DNA of 64,000 bases from Streptomyces sp. NBC_00078 (GCF_026343335.1 NZ_JAPELX010000001.1:6200001-6264000), one strand, 5' to 3'. Positions 51,926 to 60,077 are shown, counted from the stretch's first letter. A program made the numbers and translations. Notes: generated by a model not told the origin, from the letters alone.

Positions 51926-52293
51926 ATGCTGCTCGCCATCGGTGACGTCGTCCGTATCCGCAGCAACAAGGCGCTGGGCACGGTGGCCGGGATCGCCAGC
52001 CACCGCGCCGGCAACCTGGTCGACGTCCAGATGAACGGCAACACCCTGCGGCCGGTGAGGCCGCAGGACATCGAATTGGTCGCCCGCGGCTTCAAGCCGA
52101 TGACCACCGGCCGCGCCATTGCCACGCTGCTGTTCTTCCTGTCGGAATGGCCTCTGCGGTTGCCAACGGCGTCTACGTCCGCGGCCTGGGTGCCAACTGG
52201 GCCACGGTCACCTTCGTGGCCTTCACCTCGGTGACCGCCTTGACCGGCGGACTGATCAACCTGTTCAACCGCCCGCGCCGGGTCCGTATCTGA
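51926..52293 (+). pseudogene. AICE membrane protein with KOW-like N-terminus, frameshifted
   Basis: MLLAIGDVVRIRSNKALGTV to DIELVARGFKPMTTGRAIAT reads in one frame; after ATLLFFL the homologous-looking rest MASAVANGVYVRGLGANWAT and VTFVAFTSVTALTGGLINLF is in the next frame, ending at 52293. One base is missing near 52143. The N-terminus resembles a KOW-type RNA/protein-binding barrel; the C-terminus has two membrane helices. First gene of the rightward AICE operon. Confidence 0.65.
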
Positions 52294-52315
52294 CCCGCCG
52301 CCGCTTCCGCTGAAC

Positions 52316-52344
52316 GGCCGCCGTCTCGCCAAAGGCCTGCGGCC
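52316..52344 (+). ncRNA. Conserved-loop hairpin, copy 1
   Basis: Stem GGCCGC (52316-52321) / GCGGCC (52339-52344) around loop CGTCTCGCCAAAGGCCT. Outer bases may add GCT/AGC pairs. It is followed by TTCACGTCCCTCC and then the start of the 52383 gene. Copies 2 and 3 have the same loop on other stems. A structured leader is inferred. Confidence 0.75.
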
Positions 52345-52382
52345 AGCTCCGGCTTCACGTCCCTCCAAACTGAGGAAGAACC

Positions 52383-52613
52383 ATGAATCAGAACGACCTG
52401 GACAACATCGCCCACCGCATCGGGTCGGCCGCGATGGAGTTCGCCCCTGGCCACCGGCCGACCGCCGCTCAAGTGGCCGACGCCGCTTCGATCCTGCACG
52501 GCATGCTTCAGACTGCCGAGCCCTACGGCGTGACGTTCGCGGACTTCGACGGCGTCGCCCACTTCGCACGGCTGGCCATTCAGCTGGTCCAGTCCCGCGA
52601 CGCGAGCCGGTGA
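52383..52613 (+). CDS. Small AICE protein, 76 aa
   Basis: ATG 52383 with CTGAGGAAGAACC upstream. Mainly helical; no domain recognised (IGSAAMEFAPGHRPTAAQVA). It is translated from the leader with the conserved-loop hairpin. Its stop overlaps the next gene's GTG by four bases. Confidence 0.65.
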   Translation: MNQNDLDNIAHRIGSAAMEFAPGHRPTAAQVADAASILHGMLQTAEPYGVTFADFDGVAHFARLAIQLVQSRDASR

Positions 52614-53068
52614 CCGCCGTGAATGCCGCCACCTTCGCCGCCGTGTTCGTCGCCCTGTACGTCGCTCACAGCGTGGGCGATCACTGGATGCAGACCTCCC
52701 ACCAGTCCGCACACAAGGGCCGTCCCGGCTGGGTCGGCCGCCTCGCGGACGCCCGGCATGTCGCCACCCTGACGCTCACGAAGGTCGCCGTCCTGCTGCC
52801 GGTCGTCTGGCTGCTCGACCTGCGCCTGTCGGTGCTCGGCATGGTCGCAGGGCTCGGCATCGACGCAGTCACGCACTGGTGGGCCGACCGGCGCACCACG
52901 CTGGCATGGCTGGCCAAGGTGACCGGCAAGGGCGAGTTCTACCGGCTCGGTGCCCCGCGCGCCGGCATGGGCGACAACCCCAGCCTTGGGACCGGCGCCT
53001 ACGCACTTGACCAGTCCTTCCACCACCTGTGGCTGCTGGTCGCCGCGCTGGTCATCGCCACCGTCTGA
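52610..53068 (+). CDS. DUF3307-like membrane protein, 152 aa
   Basis: Four helices with polar motif HSVGDHWMQTSHQSAHKG and IDAVTHWWADRRTT, the HxxxD/HxxxD pattern of DUF3307. GTG 52610 overlaps the previous gene. DUF3307 proteins are integral membrane proteins of unknown role; here part of the AICE transfer region. Confidence 0.75.
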   Translation: MTAVNAATFAAVFVALYVAHSVGDHWMQTSHQSAHKGRPGWVGRLADARHVATLTLTKVAVLLPVVWLLDLRLSVLGMVAGLGIDAVTHWWADRRTTLAWLAKVTGKGEFYRLGAPRAGMGDNPSLGTGAYALDQSFHHLWLLVAALVIATV

Positions 53069-53080
53069 CCCCGCATCACC

Positions 53081-53129
53081 GCCCCGGCATCTCGCCGTGA
53101 GGGCGCCGGATCGAATCCGGCCCGGGGCA
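53081..53129 (+). ncRNA. tRNA-like mini-fold, copy 1 (49 nt)
   Basis: Acceptor-like stem GCCCCGG (53081-53087) / CCGGGGC (53122-53128), short arm GCC-GTGAG-GGC, then a T-arm-like stem GCCGG-ATCGAAT-CCGGC (53105-53121), and A at 53129 as discriminator. D arm and anticodon arm are missing. Copy 2 is at 56429. Not a functional tRNA; possible tRNA mimic, replication/transfer site or remnant. Confidence 0.6.
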
Positions 53130-53159
53130 CTCACCCCGCCGCGCTCGCGGCCGGGGGTG

Positions 53160-53202
53160 CCGGAGCAGTCGCCGTCTCGCCAAAGGCCTGCGGCTGCTCC
53201 GG
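53160..53202 (+). ncRNA. Conserved-loop hairpin, copy 2
   Basis: Stem CCGGAGCAGTCGC (53160-53172) / GCGGCTGCTCCGG (53190-53202), 13 pairs with one G-U, around the same loop CGTCTCGCCAAAGGCCT. It is followed by CTTCCTGTCCCTCC and the ribosome site of the 53232 gene. Confidence 0.85.
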
Positions 53203-53231
53203 CTTCCTGTCCCTCCGATTCAGGAGCCTCC

Positions 53232-53525
53232 ATGCACGCCTACATCGGCGGCCATCAGGCCGTGAACGACCTCGATTTCATCGAACTCGCCCTGGGTACC
53301 CCGCTCGAACTCTGGCTCGGGGTTGAGGGGGAGACCGAGATGGAGCGCGCGGCCCGGCTGGACGCCGCGCGGGACATCCTCGCCGAGAATCCGACCCTTC
53401 CCGACGACGTCAGCCGCATCGCCGCCGAGGCCATCGAGGCCTACGCGCCGGAGCTGTTCAACGTCCTGCCGCTGGCGCGCCCCGCGCGGCGCCGCCGGAG
53501 CTCCCGGAAGGGGGCCGCGGCATGA
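53232..53525 (+). CDS. Small AICE protein, 97 aa
   Basis: ATG 53232 with CAGGAGCCTCC upstream. Helical, acidic start (DLDFIELALGTPLELWLGVE) and an Arg-rich end. No domain recognised. Overlaps the DUF2637 gene by four bases (53522-53525). Translated from the second conserved-loop leader. Confidence 0.65.
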   Translation: MHAYIGGHQAVNDLDFIELALGTPLELWLGVEGETEMERAARLDAARDILAENPTLPDDVSRIAAEAIEAYAPELFNVLPLARPARRRRSSRKGAAA

Positions 53526-54511
53526 CCACCATGACCGAGACAGTCCGGCCGAAGGTGCCGCCGCTGTCGAAGCCGGAACTGTGGCTGTTGGGTGCGGTCG
53601 CCGTGTTCGCGGCCGGGGTCGGCGGGCTGGGCCTCGCATCGTCGTTTGAGGCGGTATCGGCCGCGGGTGCCCGGTGGGGGTTTGCTTCCCCGTGGATGCT
53701 GCCGGTCGGCATCGACGTGGCCATTCCGGTGTTCACCGCGGCGTTCTTGCTGCTGATCCGCACGGACATGCCGTTGGGCTGGGTGCGGTTCGTGCCGTGG
53801 GCGCTGACCGGGGTGACGTGCTGGCTGAACATCGCGGCCGGGCAGTCACTGTCCGCGAAGGTGGCGCACGGCACCATGCCGCTGCTGTGGGTGGTCCTGT
53901 CCGAGGTGGCCGCCCACGTTTACGCCTCCCGCATCGGCGCGGTGACCGGCCGGCGGATGGAGAAGATCCGCCGTTCGCGCTGGCTGCTCGCCCCGCTGTC
54001 CACCTTCACCCTGTGGCGCCGCATGACCCTGTGGGAGATCACCTCCTACGGGGATGCGCTCGCCCGTGAGCGGGAGCGGCAGTTGGCCCGCGCGCAGCTG
54101 CGGCAGCGGTTCGGCCGTCGGTGGCGTTCCAAGACGCCCCGGCCGGAGCGGGTGCTGTTGAAGCTGGGGGAACTCGCCCCGGCCGGTGACGACGTCCCGC
54201 CGGTGCCGCCGCAGGATGCGGAGCCGCCGAAGCAGGACACGCCAAAGGCGCCGCGCAAGCGCCCCAGCAAGACGGCCAAGGGCAAAGCGTCCAAGGCGCC
54301 GCGGACCCCGGCGGAACTGCTCGCCGAGGCGCGCGAGGTGACGGCCGACTGGAGCGATGACGCGATCAACGCTGAGGCGTTGCGTACCACGCTGCACTGC
54401 TCGGCAGCCAACTCCCGTGTGCTGCGGGACCTGTTGCTGACCGAGCGGGCCGACGGCCGCCGCCTGCACCCCGTCGACGGCAACGAGGACGGCGAGGGGG
54501 CTGCAGCATGA
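53522..54511 (+). CDS. DUF2637 (SpdB-like) membrane protein
   Basis: 329 residues; four helices in the first 130 residues (ELWLLGAVAVFAAGVGGLGL; WMLPVGIDVAIPVFTAAFLL; WALTGVTCWLNIAAGQSLSA), then a long basic cytoplasmic domain with a Lys/Pro stretch and a helix-turn-helix-like C-end (NAEALRTTLHCSAANSRVLR). DUF2637 proteins act in intermycelial spread of Streptomyces plasmids. Overlaps both neighbours. Confidence 0.8.
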   Translation: MTTMTETVRPKVPPLSKPELWLLGAVAVFAAGVGGLGLASSFEAVSAAGARWGFASPWMLPVGIDVAIPVFTAAFLLLIRTDMPLGWVRFVPWALTGVTCWLNIAAGQSLSAKVAHGTMPLLWVVLSEVAAHVYASRIGAVTGRRMEKIRRSRWLLAPLSTFTLWRRMTLWEITSYGDALARERERQLARAQLRQRFGRRWRSKTPRPERVLLKLGELAPAGDDVPPVPPQDAEPPKQDTPKAPRKRPSKTAKGKASKAPRTPAELLAEAREVTADWSDDAINAEALRTTLHCSAANSRVLRDLLLTERADGRRLHPVDGNEDGEGAAA

Positions 54512-55158
54512 ACACCCTCGCCACGGTCCTGCTGTCCGCGCTGCCGCTGGCCGCGGGGTGGGCGGTTCACGTGTGGTGGCTGCGCGGCTGCCTGAACACG
54601 GCCCGGCGTGACCCGCTGACCGGGCTACGTACCCGCGACGGCTTCACCCGCCGCGCCGCCGTCCTGCTCAAGGACCCGCGGGCGGTCGTGGTGCTGGCCG
54701 ACGTCGACCGCTTCAAGCACATCAACGACACCTACGGGCACGCCGCCGGGGACGCGCTACTTCAGGCGACTGCGGACCGGCTCGCCCACCACGTCGGCCG
54801 TACGGGGGTGGCCGGGCGGCTCGGGGGTGATGAGTTCGCCGCCGTCCTCATCGACGACCACGGCACCGCGGCCGACCTGCTCGCCGTGCTGCACGGCGTG
54901 CTTGCCCGGCCGGTGGACGGCCAGGACCCGGCCGTTCGCACGACCGTCTCGCTGGGTTGGGTACGTGCAGCGGACTTCCCCGCGGATGACCTGTCCGGGC
55001 TGCTGCGGCGGGCCGATGAGGCGATGTACGCGGCCAAGCAAGCCCGCGCCGGAACCCGCCGCGCGGGGCTGGGCTGGCTGTTCGCCACCGTCACCGGACG
55101 GCGCGCAGGCCGCACCGGCGCCCGCACAGACGCGGCCGTTGTGGGGGTCGCGGCATGA
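54508..55158 (+). CDS. GGDEF-domain protein (diguanylate cyclase) on the AICE
   Basis: 216 residues. Membrane helix 5-25, then a GGDEF domain: RDPLTGLRTRDGF, LADVDRFKHINDTYGHAAGD, and the active site RLGGDEFAAV (G106-E109), intact. The inhibitory RxxD site is absent before it. It would make cyclic di-GMP, a developmental signal in Streptomyces. ATGA-type overlaps link it to both neighbours, so it belongs to the transfer operon. Confidence 0.85.
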   Translation: MNTLATVLLSALPLAAGWAVHVWWLRGCLNTARRDPLTGLRTRDGFTRRAAVLLKDPRAVVVLADVDRFKHINDTYGHAAGDALLQATADRLAHHVGRTGVAGRLGGDEFAAVLIDDHGTAADLLAVLHGVLARPVDGQDPAVRTTVSLGWVRAADFPADDLSGLLRRADEAMYAAKQARAGTRRAGLGWLFATVTGRRAGRTGARTDAAVVGVAA

Positions 55159-55484
55159 AGTCTCAACCCCTCGTTGGTGCCGCCGTGTTCACCGCGGTGA
55201 TGCGTGCGTCCGGCTACCGCTGCCAGTGCGAGGGCGAGTGCGGCAAGGCGCACGCCAAGGGCGACGGCCGGTGCCCGCACGAGCACGACGGCTACACCAG
55301 CAAGCACGGGCGCCGGGTACGGCTGATGGCCGCACCCGCCGACCCGCTCGCCTCGGACGTCGCCGCCGCCCGCCTGGCCGCGGGCCAGCTGCGGGCCTGG
55401 TGCCCCGACTGCCACACGGCCGCCGCCCGCCGCGCCCGCGCCACGGCGCCCGTGGACGACGCGCCCGGCCTGTTCGACCTGTAA
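55155..55484 (+). CDS. Cys-rich small AICE protein, 109 aa
   Basis: Two zinc-binding clusters: YRCQCEGECG, GRCPHEHDG, and WCPDCHTAAA. The layout is like HNH-type or zinc-ribbon AICE proteins. ATG 55155 overlaps the GGDEF gene stop. No catalytic motif is definite. Confidence 0.65.
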   Translation: MKSQPLVGAAVFTAVMRASGYRCQCEGECGKAHAKGDGRCPHEHDGYTSKHGRRVRLMAAPADPLASDVAAARLAAGQLRAWCPDCHTAAARRARATAPVDDAPGLFDL

Positions 55485-55548
55485 CCCATCTGCTCACGGC
55501 GGGCCCTGCCGCCCGCCGACGACACACCGCCCCGAGGAGGGGTTGACC

Positions 55549-55866
55549 ATGGCCAAGCCCAACACCAGCCGTCTGGACCGTGAGATCCGGCTGGCGGAAC
55601 GCAAGATCAAAGCGGTGCAGAACGACGAGATGTGGCCGCTGACCGGTGCGGAGCGACGCAAGGTCAGGGGCGCCCTGGTGGGCGGCTCCTACCGGGTGCT
55701 GCGCGGCAAGAGCACGGGGCGCGCCGAACGCGCCCTGGAAGAGGCCTGGAACACCGTCAACGCCCGGCTGTCCGCCGAGCTGAGCGGGTTGCAGAGGGAG
55801 CGGCAGCGGATCGTGGACGAGGCCGCCGCCACCAAGGCCGCGAAGAAGTCTTCGGGGTGGTTCTGA
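55549..55866 (+). CDS. Helical small AICE protein, 105 aa
   Basis: ATG 55549 with GAGGAGGGGTTGACC upstream. Charged, coiled-coil outline (RLDREIRLAERKIKAVQND; LSAELSGLQRERQRIVDEAA). The last base of its stop is shared with the next ATG. Function unknown. Confidence 0.65.
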   Translation: MAKPNTSRLDREIRLAERKIKAVQNDEMWPLTGAERRKVRGALVGGSYRVLRGKSTGRAERALEEAWNTVNARLSAELSGLQRERQRIVDEAAATKAAKKSSGWF

Positions 55867-56102
55867 TGTTCCAGGCCGGTGACATCGTTCAGATCGTCTC
55901 GTGTGAGCGGGATTCCCGCCTGGTGGGCAAGCGCGGCTACATCATCGACGAGGCGCCGCCGTTCAACGGCGTCTGGGCCGTGCATGGCCTCCCCGGTGTG
56001 CTGACCGCCAACTCCGGCGGGTTCGAGGCCCACGAGTTGCGCAAGGTCGGCCACAACCCGAGCAAGGCGCCCAAGCCCCGCAGGGAGTCGAGGTGGTGGT
56101 GA
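55866..56102 (+). CDS. Small KOW-like AICE protein, 78 aa
   Basis: MFQAGDIVQIVSCERDSRLV and GKRGYIIDEAPPF form a small barrel-type N-terminus like KOW proteins. ATG 55866 in TGATG overlap. Basic C-end (KAPKPRRESRWW). Function unknown. Confidence 0.6.
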   Translation: MFQAGDIVQIVSCERDSRLVGKRGYIIDEAPPFNGVWAVHGLPGVLTANSGGFEAHELRKVGHNPSKAPKPRRESRWW

Positions 56103-56104
56103 GC

Positions 56105-56407
56105 ATGGACCGCCGCTGCCCCGCCGCCCACCCGGACGACCCGACCCCCTGTGTCGGCGCGCACGATGCCGTGACCGTCCTGGACCGCAGCAATGCCGGA
56201 GCAACCGGCTGCGAGCATCACGCGGCCCGTTTGCTGGCCTCCTTGACGGGCGGTCGGGTGTTCTCTCACCCCGAGCACTACGGGGCCGCGACCCGCGTCT
56301 ACCAGGCCGCGTGCGACCTGCGCCCGTTCGCCTGGTACGAGGACGCCCCGCGCACCGAGCCGTCCCAGCTCAGCCACACGGAGAACCGCGAGCGGCACGG
56401 CCGCTGA
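56105..56407 (+). CDS. Small AICE protein, 100 aa
   Basis: ATG 56105 has CGAGGTGGTGAGC upstream (GTG 56093 also possible). HPDDPTPCVGAHDAVTVLDR and GCEHHAARLLASLTGG, a short Cys/His set, then YQAACDLRPFAWYEDAP. Likely zinc-binding; no family known. Confidence 0.6.
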   Translation: MDRRCPAAHPDDPTPCVGAHDAVTVLDRSNAGATGCEHHAARLLASLTGGRVFSHPEHYGAATRVYQAACDLRPFAWYEDAPRTEPSQLSHTENRERHGR

Positions 56408-56428
56408 CCCGCGCCGACGCGGCATGCA

Positions 56429-56478
56429 GCCCCGGCAACCACGCCGTGAGGGCGCCGGATCGAATCCGGCCCGGGGCA
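56429..56478 (+). ncRNA. tRNA-like mini-fold, copy 2 (50 nt)
   Basis: Same arms as copy 1: GCCCCGG (56429-56435) / CCGGGGC (56471-56477), GCC-GTGAG-GGC, GCCGG-ATCGAAT-CCGGC, and A56478. The single-stranded start CAACCA differs from CATCT in copy 1, while paired parts are identical. It lies in the gap before the Tra gene. Confidence 0.6.
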
Positions 56479-56624
56479 CGCACCACCGGCCCGGCCGCAC
56501 GACCCACACACATCGTGTGGGCACCTGTTGCGCACCTGGGCTGACCCTTTCCACACGGGCCCGACCGCTCACCTCCTACAGCGTTCGGCCGGGCCCACCT
56601 CCCGCAGATCCGGAAGGACTCTCA

Positions 56625-58865
56625 GTGAAACACCCCGACGACGACAACGAACTCTTCAACCGGCTGGAAGCCGAGATGGCCGACTCCGGCACCCCCGCGC
56701 GGGGCGAGGTGGTCGACCTCGACAAGGCCCGCACCGCCCGGGGCGAGTCGGCCGACTCCGCCCCCGACCGGTCGACCGACTCCCGAGCCCCCGAGTCGCC
56801 CGACTCGCAGCCGACCGAGTCGGGTGAGGGTGGGCCGACTCTGGTCGACCAGAAGGTGCCGACCGTGTCGGGCCCGGGTCTGGTCGACCGCATCAAGAAC
56901 TCCAAGCGGCTGGACGTCTTCCCGGCATGGACGAAGTCCCGGGCGGAGTTCACCGAAGCACTCGGCTGGCTGGCCGGACACGTCGGCCACACCATCGCCT
57001 TCCACGCGGTCCGCGTACCGTTCCTCTACCTGCCCAAGCTGGTCTGGCGCTCCCCGCGCGGGGCGCTCAACCTCCTGGGTCGGATCGGCCGTTGGGCCAT
57101 GGACGCCGAGGGCGAGCGGCTGCGCCAGTACACCGCCACGAGCGAGCAGGTCGACGAGTACCTGAAGCTCTCTCGGCAGCGCGATCGCCGGGTACGACTG
57201 CGGACCATCCTCACCATCCTGGGCGGCATCATCGCCCTGGGTATCGGCCTGTTCCTGGTCTTCGGGGCGCAGCCGATGACGCAGGTCATCGCCGTCACGC
57301 TGCTCGTGCTGGGCTGCGGGGTGGCGGGGGCGCCGGCCGATGCGCCGCTGGCCACCCGCGCGGTCATCAAGACCGAGGTACAGAAGCTGACCAGCGACAT
57401 CGTGGTCAAGGCCATGGCCTCCATCGGCATCGGGCAGATTGCGTCCGCGGTCGCCAAGGGCCAGGACGGCATCCGGTTCGTCGCACCGATCACCCGCGAG
57501 GGGCCCGGCTGGCGCGCGGACATCGACCTGCCGCTCGGGGTGACGGTCGCCGACGTCGCCGACCGCCGCGCCCGACTCGCCTCCGGCCTGCGCCGCCCGC
57601 TCGGGTGCGTATGGCCGGACGCCGACCCCAACGAGCACGAGGGGCGCCTCATCCTGTGGGTGGGGGATAGGGACCTGTCCAAGACCGGCATCGTCAAGTG
57701 GCAGCTCGCGAACGCTCGTCGGCACGACATCTTCAAGCGCAACCCGTTCGGCATCGACCCGCGCGGGCGGGCTCAGTCGGTGCCGATGATCCAGCACAAC
57801 ATCCTGATCGGCTCGCTGCCCGGCCAGGGCAAGACCGCCTCGGTGCGGGTGCTGGCCTGCGGCGCCGCCCTGGACCCGTCGGTGGAGCTGTGGCTGCACG
57901 AGAACAAGGGCACCGGCGACCTGGACTCCCTGGAATGCGTCAGCCACCGGTTCGTGTCCGGCATCGACGACGATTCGATCAAGTACGCGGCCGATTCCCT
58001 GAAGCTGCTGCGGGCGGAGGTCATGCGCCGCGCGGCTGCGATCAAGAAGCTGCCGCGGGACCTGTGCCCGGACAAGCGCATCACCCGCGCCATTGCCGAC
58101 AAGCGGTCGCTGAAGCTGTGGCCGCTGGTCGGCGTGTTCGACGAGTGCCAGAACCTGTTCGCCCACCCCAAGTACGGCAAACAGGCAGGTGAGGACGCCG
58201 AGTTCATCATCAAGCTGGGCCGCGCCCTGGGCGTGATCCTCATCCTTGCCACGCAGCGCCCGGACAAGGACTCGCTGCCCACGGGGATCAGCGGCAACGT
58301 GTCCATCCGCTTCGCCCTCAAGGTCGCCGGGCAGGTCGAGAACGACATGATCCTGGGCACGTCCGCGTACAAGAACGGCGTGCGCGCGACCTCGTTCCGC
58401 CCGGAGATCGACGCCGGTAACGGCTACCTCGCCGGGGCCACCGCCCTGCCGGTCGTGGTCCGCACCGCCTACCTGGACGACAACGCCACCCACGCCATCG
58501 CGCAGCGCGCACACGCGCTGCGCAAGGCGGAGGGCACGCTGTCCGGGCACGCGCTCGGGGAGGAAGCCGAGAGCACGTCCGGGCCGTCGTACGACCTGCT
58601 CGCCGACGTCGCCGCCATCGTGCCCGCGAGCGAAGAGCGGGTGTGGAACGAGCGGATCGCCGCCCGGCTGGCGGAACTGCGGCCGGAGGTCTACGGCGGC
58701 TGGAAGGGCGAGAACGTCACCAGCGCGCTCAAGCCGCACGGCATCAAGACCCGCGACGTGGCCGGGACGACCGACGACGGCACCCGCACCACCCGCCGCG
58801 GCATCGCCCGCGCCGACCTCCTCACCGTGATTGCGGAGCGTGACGATAAGCGGGGCGCCGCCTAG
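56625..58865 (+). CDS. FtsK/SpoIIIE-type DNA translocase, TraB/TraSA-like transfer protein
   Basis: 746 residues; GTG 56625 with CGGAAGGACTC upstream. Membrane helices at about 195-235 (LTILGGIIALGIGLFLVFGA region), Walker A GSLPGQGKTASV at about 395-406, Walker B LVGVFDECQNLF near 500, and a C-terminal winged helix (LRPEVYGGWKGENVTSALKP) that in TraB recognises 8-bp repeats in the clt site. It pumps double-stranded DNA between mycelia. The repeats at 58876 lie next to it. Confidence 0.9.
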   Translation: MKHPDDDNELFNRLEAEMADSGTPARGEVVDLDKARTARGESADSAPDRSTDSRAPESPDSQPTESGEGGPTLVDQKVPTVSGPGLVDRIKNSKRLDVFPAWTKSRAEFTEALGWLAGHVGHTIAFHAVRVPFLYLPKLVWRSPRGALNLLGRIGRWAMDAEGERLRQYTATSEQVDEYLKLSRQRDRRVRLRTILTILGGIIALGIGLFLVFGAQPMTQVIAVTLLVLGCGVAGAPADAPLATRAVIKTEVQKLTSDIVVKAMASIGIGQIASAVAKGQDGIRFVAPITREGPGWRADIDLPLGVTVADVADRRARLASGLRRPLGCVWPDADPNEHEGRLILWVGDRDLSKTGIVKWQLANARRHDIFKRNPFGIDPRGRAQSVPMIQHNILIGSLPGQGKTASVRVLACGAALDPSVELWLHENKGTGDLDSLECVSHRFVSGIDDDSIKYAADSLKLLRAEVMRRAAAIKKLPRDLCPDKRITRAIADKRSLKLWPLVGVFDECQNLFAHPKYGKQAGEDAEFIIKLGRALGVILILATQRPDKDSLPTGISGNVSIRFALKVAGQVENDMILGTSAYKNGVRATSFRPEIDAGNGYLAGATALPVVVRTAYLDDNATHAIAQRAHALRKAEGTLSGHALGEEAESTSGPSYDLLADVAAIVPASEERVWNERIAARLAELRPEVYGGWKGENVTSALKPHGIKTRDVAGTTDDGTRTTRRGIARADLLTVIAERDDKRGAA

Positions 58866-58875
58866 CCCCGAGCGG

Positions 58876-58965
58876 TGCTACCGGTAGCAGGCTGCCCTGC
58901 TACCGGTAGCACCCCCGCTAGCACCCCATATCGCACCTGATCTGCGATCTAGTAAATAGCACCCC
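58876..58965. repeat. Clustered repeats after the Tra gene: candidate clt transfer site
   Basis: Two palindromes TGCTACCGGTAGCA at 58876 and 58898 and three direct copies of TAGCACCCC at 58907, 58919 and 58957, in 90 bases of non-coding sequence just after the translocase stop. In pSVH1-type plasmids the clt locus with TRS repeats lies beside traB. The repeat sequence is different here, so this is inference. Confidence 0.55.
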
Positions 58966-59004
58966 ACCTGCGGAAACCCCGAAAACCGCCCGGGAGGGCC
59001 CCTC

Positions 59005-59256
59005 GTGACCCCCATAGCCCTTGCTATCGCCTGCCTGACGCTCGTCACGCTCTGTTATGTCGGTGTGTGTGCGGGCAGCCCGTTCGGCACCTGCCGCAAG
59101 TGCCACGGCTTCGGCTTCGCCACCACCACCGACCGCAAGGGACGCCCCAAGCGCGGCAAGACCTGCCGCCGCTGCAAGGGCCGCGGCAAGCGCGTCCGCG
59201 TCGGCCGCTGGCTCTACAACCGCGCCTCCCGGATCTACCGCGAAGGCACCCGCTGA
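59005..59256 (+). CDS. Small membrane protein with DnaJ-type zinc finger, 83 aa
   Basis: Membrane helix LAIACLTLVTLCYVGVCAG, then CRKCHGFGFATTTD and CRRCKGRGKR, the CxxCxGxG repeats of DnaJ zinc fingers. GTG 59005. Common in AICE and plasmids of Streptomyces, role unknown. Confidence 0.7.
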   Translation: MTPIALAIACLTLVTLCYVGVCAGSPFGTCRKCHGFGFATTTDRKGRPKRGKTCRRCKGRGKRVRVGRWLYNRASRIYREGTR

Positions 59257-59280
59257 CCCACCGGAAGGAGACCCGCCGGC

Positions 59281-59469
59281 ATGGCCGTGACCATCTCCCT
59301 CGCCTTGCTCTTCGGCGCCCTGCTCGCCGTCCTGCTCCGCTTCGGATCACTCAAGCCGGGCGGCGCGTTCGTCGCCGTGATGTTCGGCTTCTACCTCGCC
59401 TCCACCGGCGCCGCCGACACCGTCAACCACCTCATGCGCGCCCTCGTCGACGCGCTGCCCAACCTGTGA
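59281..59469 (+). CDS. Small membrane protein, 62 aa
   Basis: Two hydrophobic helices (ISLALLFGALLAVLLRFGSL; GAFVAVMFGFYLASTGA). ATG 59281 with GAAGGAGACCCGCCGGC upstream. No family. Part of the AICE transfer block. Confidence 0.65.
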   Translation: MAVTISLALLFGALLAVLLRFGSLKPGGAFVAVMFGFYLASTGAADTVNHLMRALVDALPNL

Positions 59470-59477
59470 GGAACGCC

Positions 59478-60077
59478 GTGAACGAACCCATCGTCGCCCG
59501 GCACTGGCTCACCATCGCCGCGCCCAAGGCGGCGCCCGCCGTGGCTACCACGACCGTGCTCGCGCTGGCCCGGATCTGGAACGCCAACGGCGCCGAACAC
59601 TCCGTCGGCAACGCCGCCCTCATGACCGTCCTCGCCGCCGGGGCCGCAGCGGGCGGCGTCTCGCTGGCCCGCGCCGGAGAGGGCGTGCTCGCCGCCACCG
59701 CCTACGCCGTCTCCGGCAGCCTCGCCCTCGCCGGGGTTGCCGGATACTCCGACGGCCTGTCCCTGCCGCTGCTGCTGTGGGCGCTGGCCACCGTGCTCGC
59801 CTACTGCTTCGCCGCCCGCCACTGGCGCCAGGACCGCCGCGAGACGCTCGCCCACGAGCGGCAGGCCAGCGAGCGGCGCGAGGAACACGCCCACATCGAA
59901 CGCGTCGAGACCCTCCGGGCTCAGACACAGGTGGAGGTGGCCCGCACCGGAGCCGCATACGCCGAACAGCTCGCCGCCGCTCTGGTCCACCGTGCCGCGC
60001 TGCCCGGCTTCGACCCCGTCGCCCTGGAGCGCACGGGACTGCCCGAACTCCCCGCCGCCGAGAGGAAGTCCGCATGA
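59478..60077 (+). CDS. AICE membrane protein with coiled-coil end, 199 aa
   Basis: GTG 59478. Three helices in the first 115 residues, then QDRRETLAHERQASERREEH and ERVETLRAQTQVEVARTGAA, coiled-coil outline. ATGA overlap with the next gene. It looks like a spread protein (Spd-type), inferred from place. Confidence 0.65.
   Translation: MNEPIVARHWLTIAAPKAAPAVATTTVLALARIWNANGAEHSVGNAALMTVLAAGAAAGGVSLARAGEGVLAATAYAVSGSLALAGVAGYSDGLSLPLLLWALATVLAYCFAARHWRQDRRETLAHERQASERREEHAHIERVETLRAQTQVEVARTGAAYAEQLAAALVHRAALPGFDPVALERTGLPELPAAERKSA

Noticed and set aside
51594..52034. 146-codon open frame on the + strand before the AICE operon
   Set aside because: Codon use and composition are unlike a gene, and it overlaps the well-supported 51926 start in another frame.
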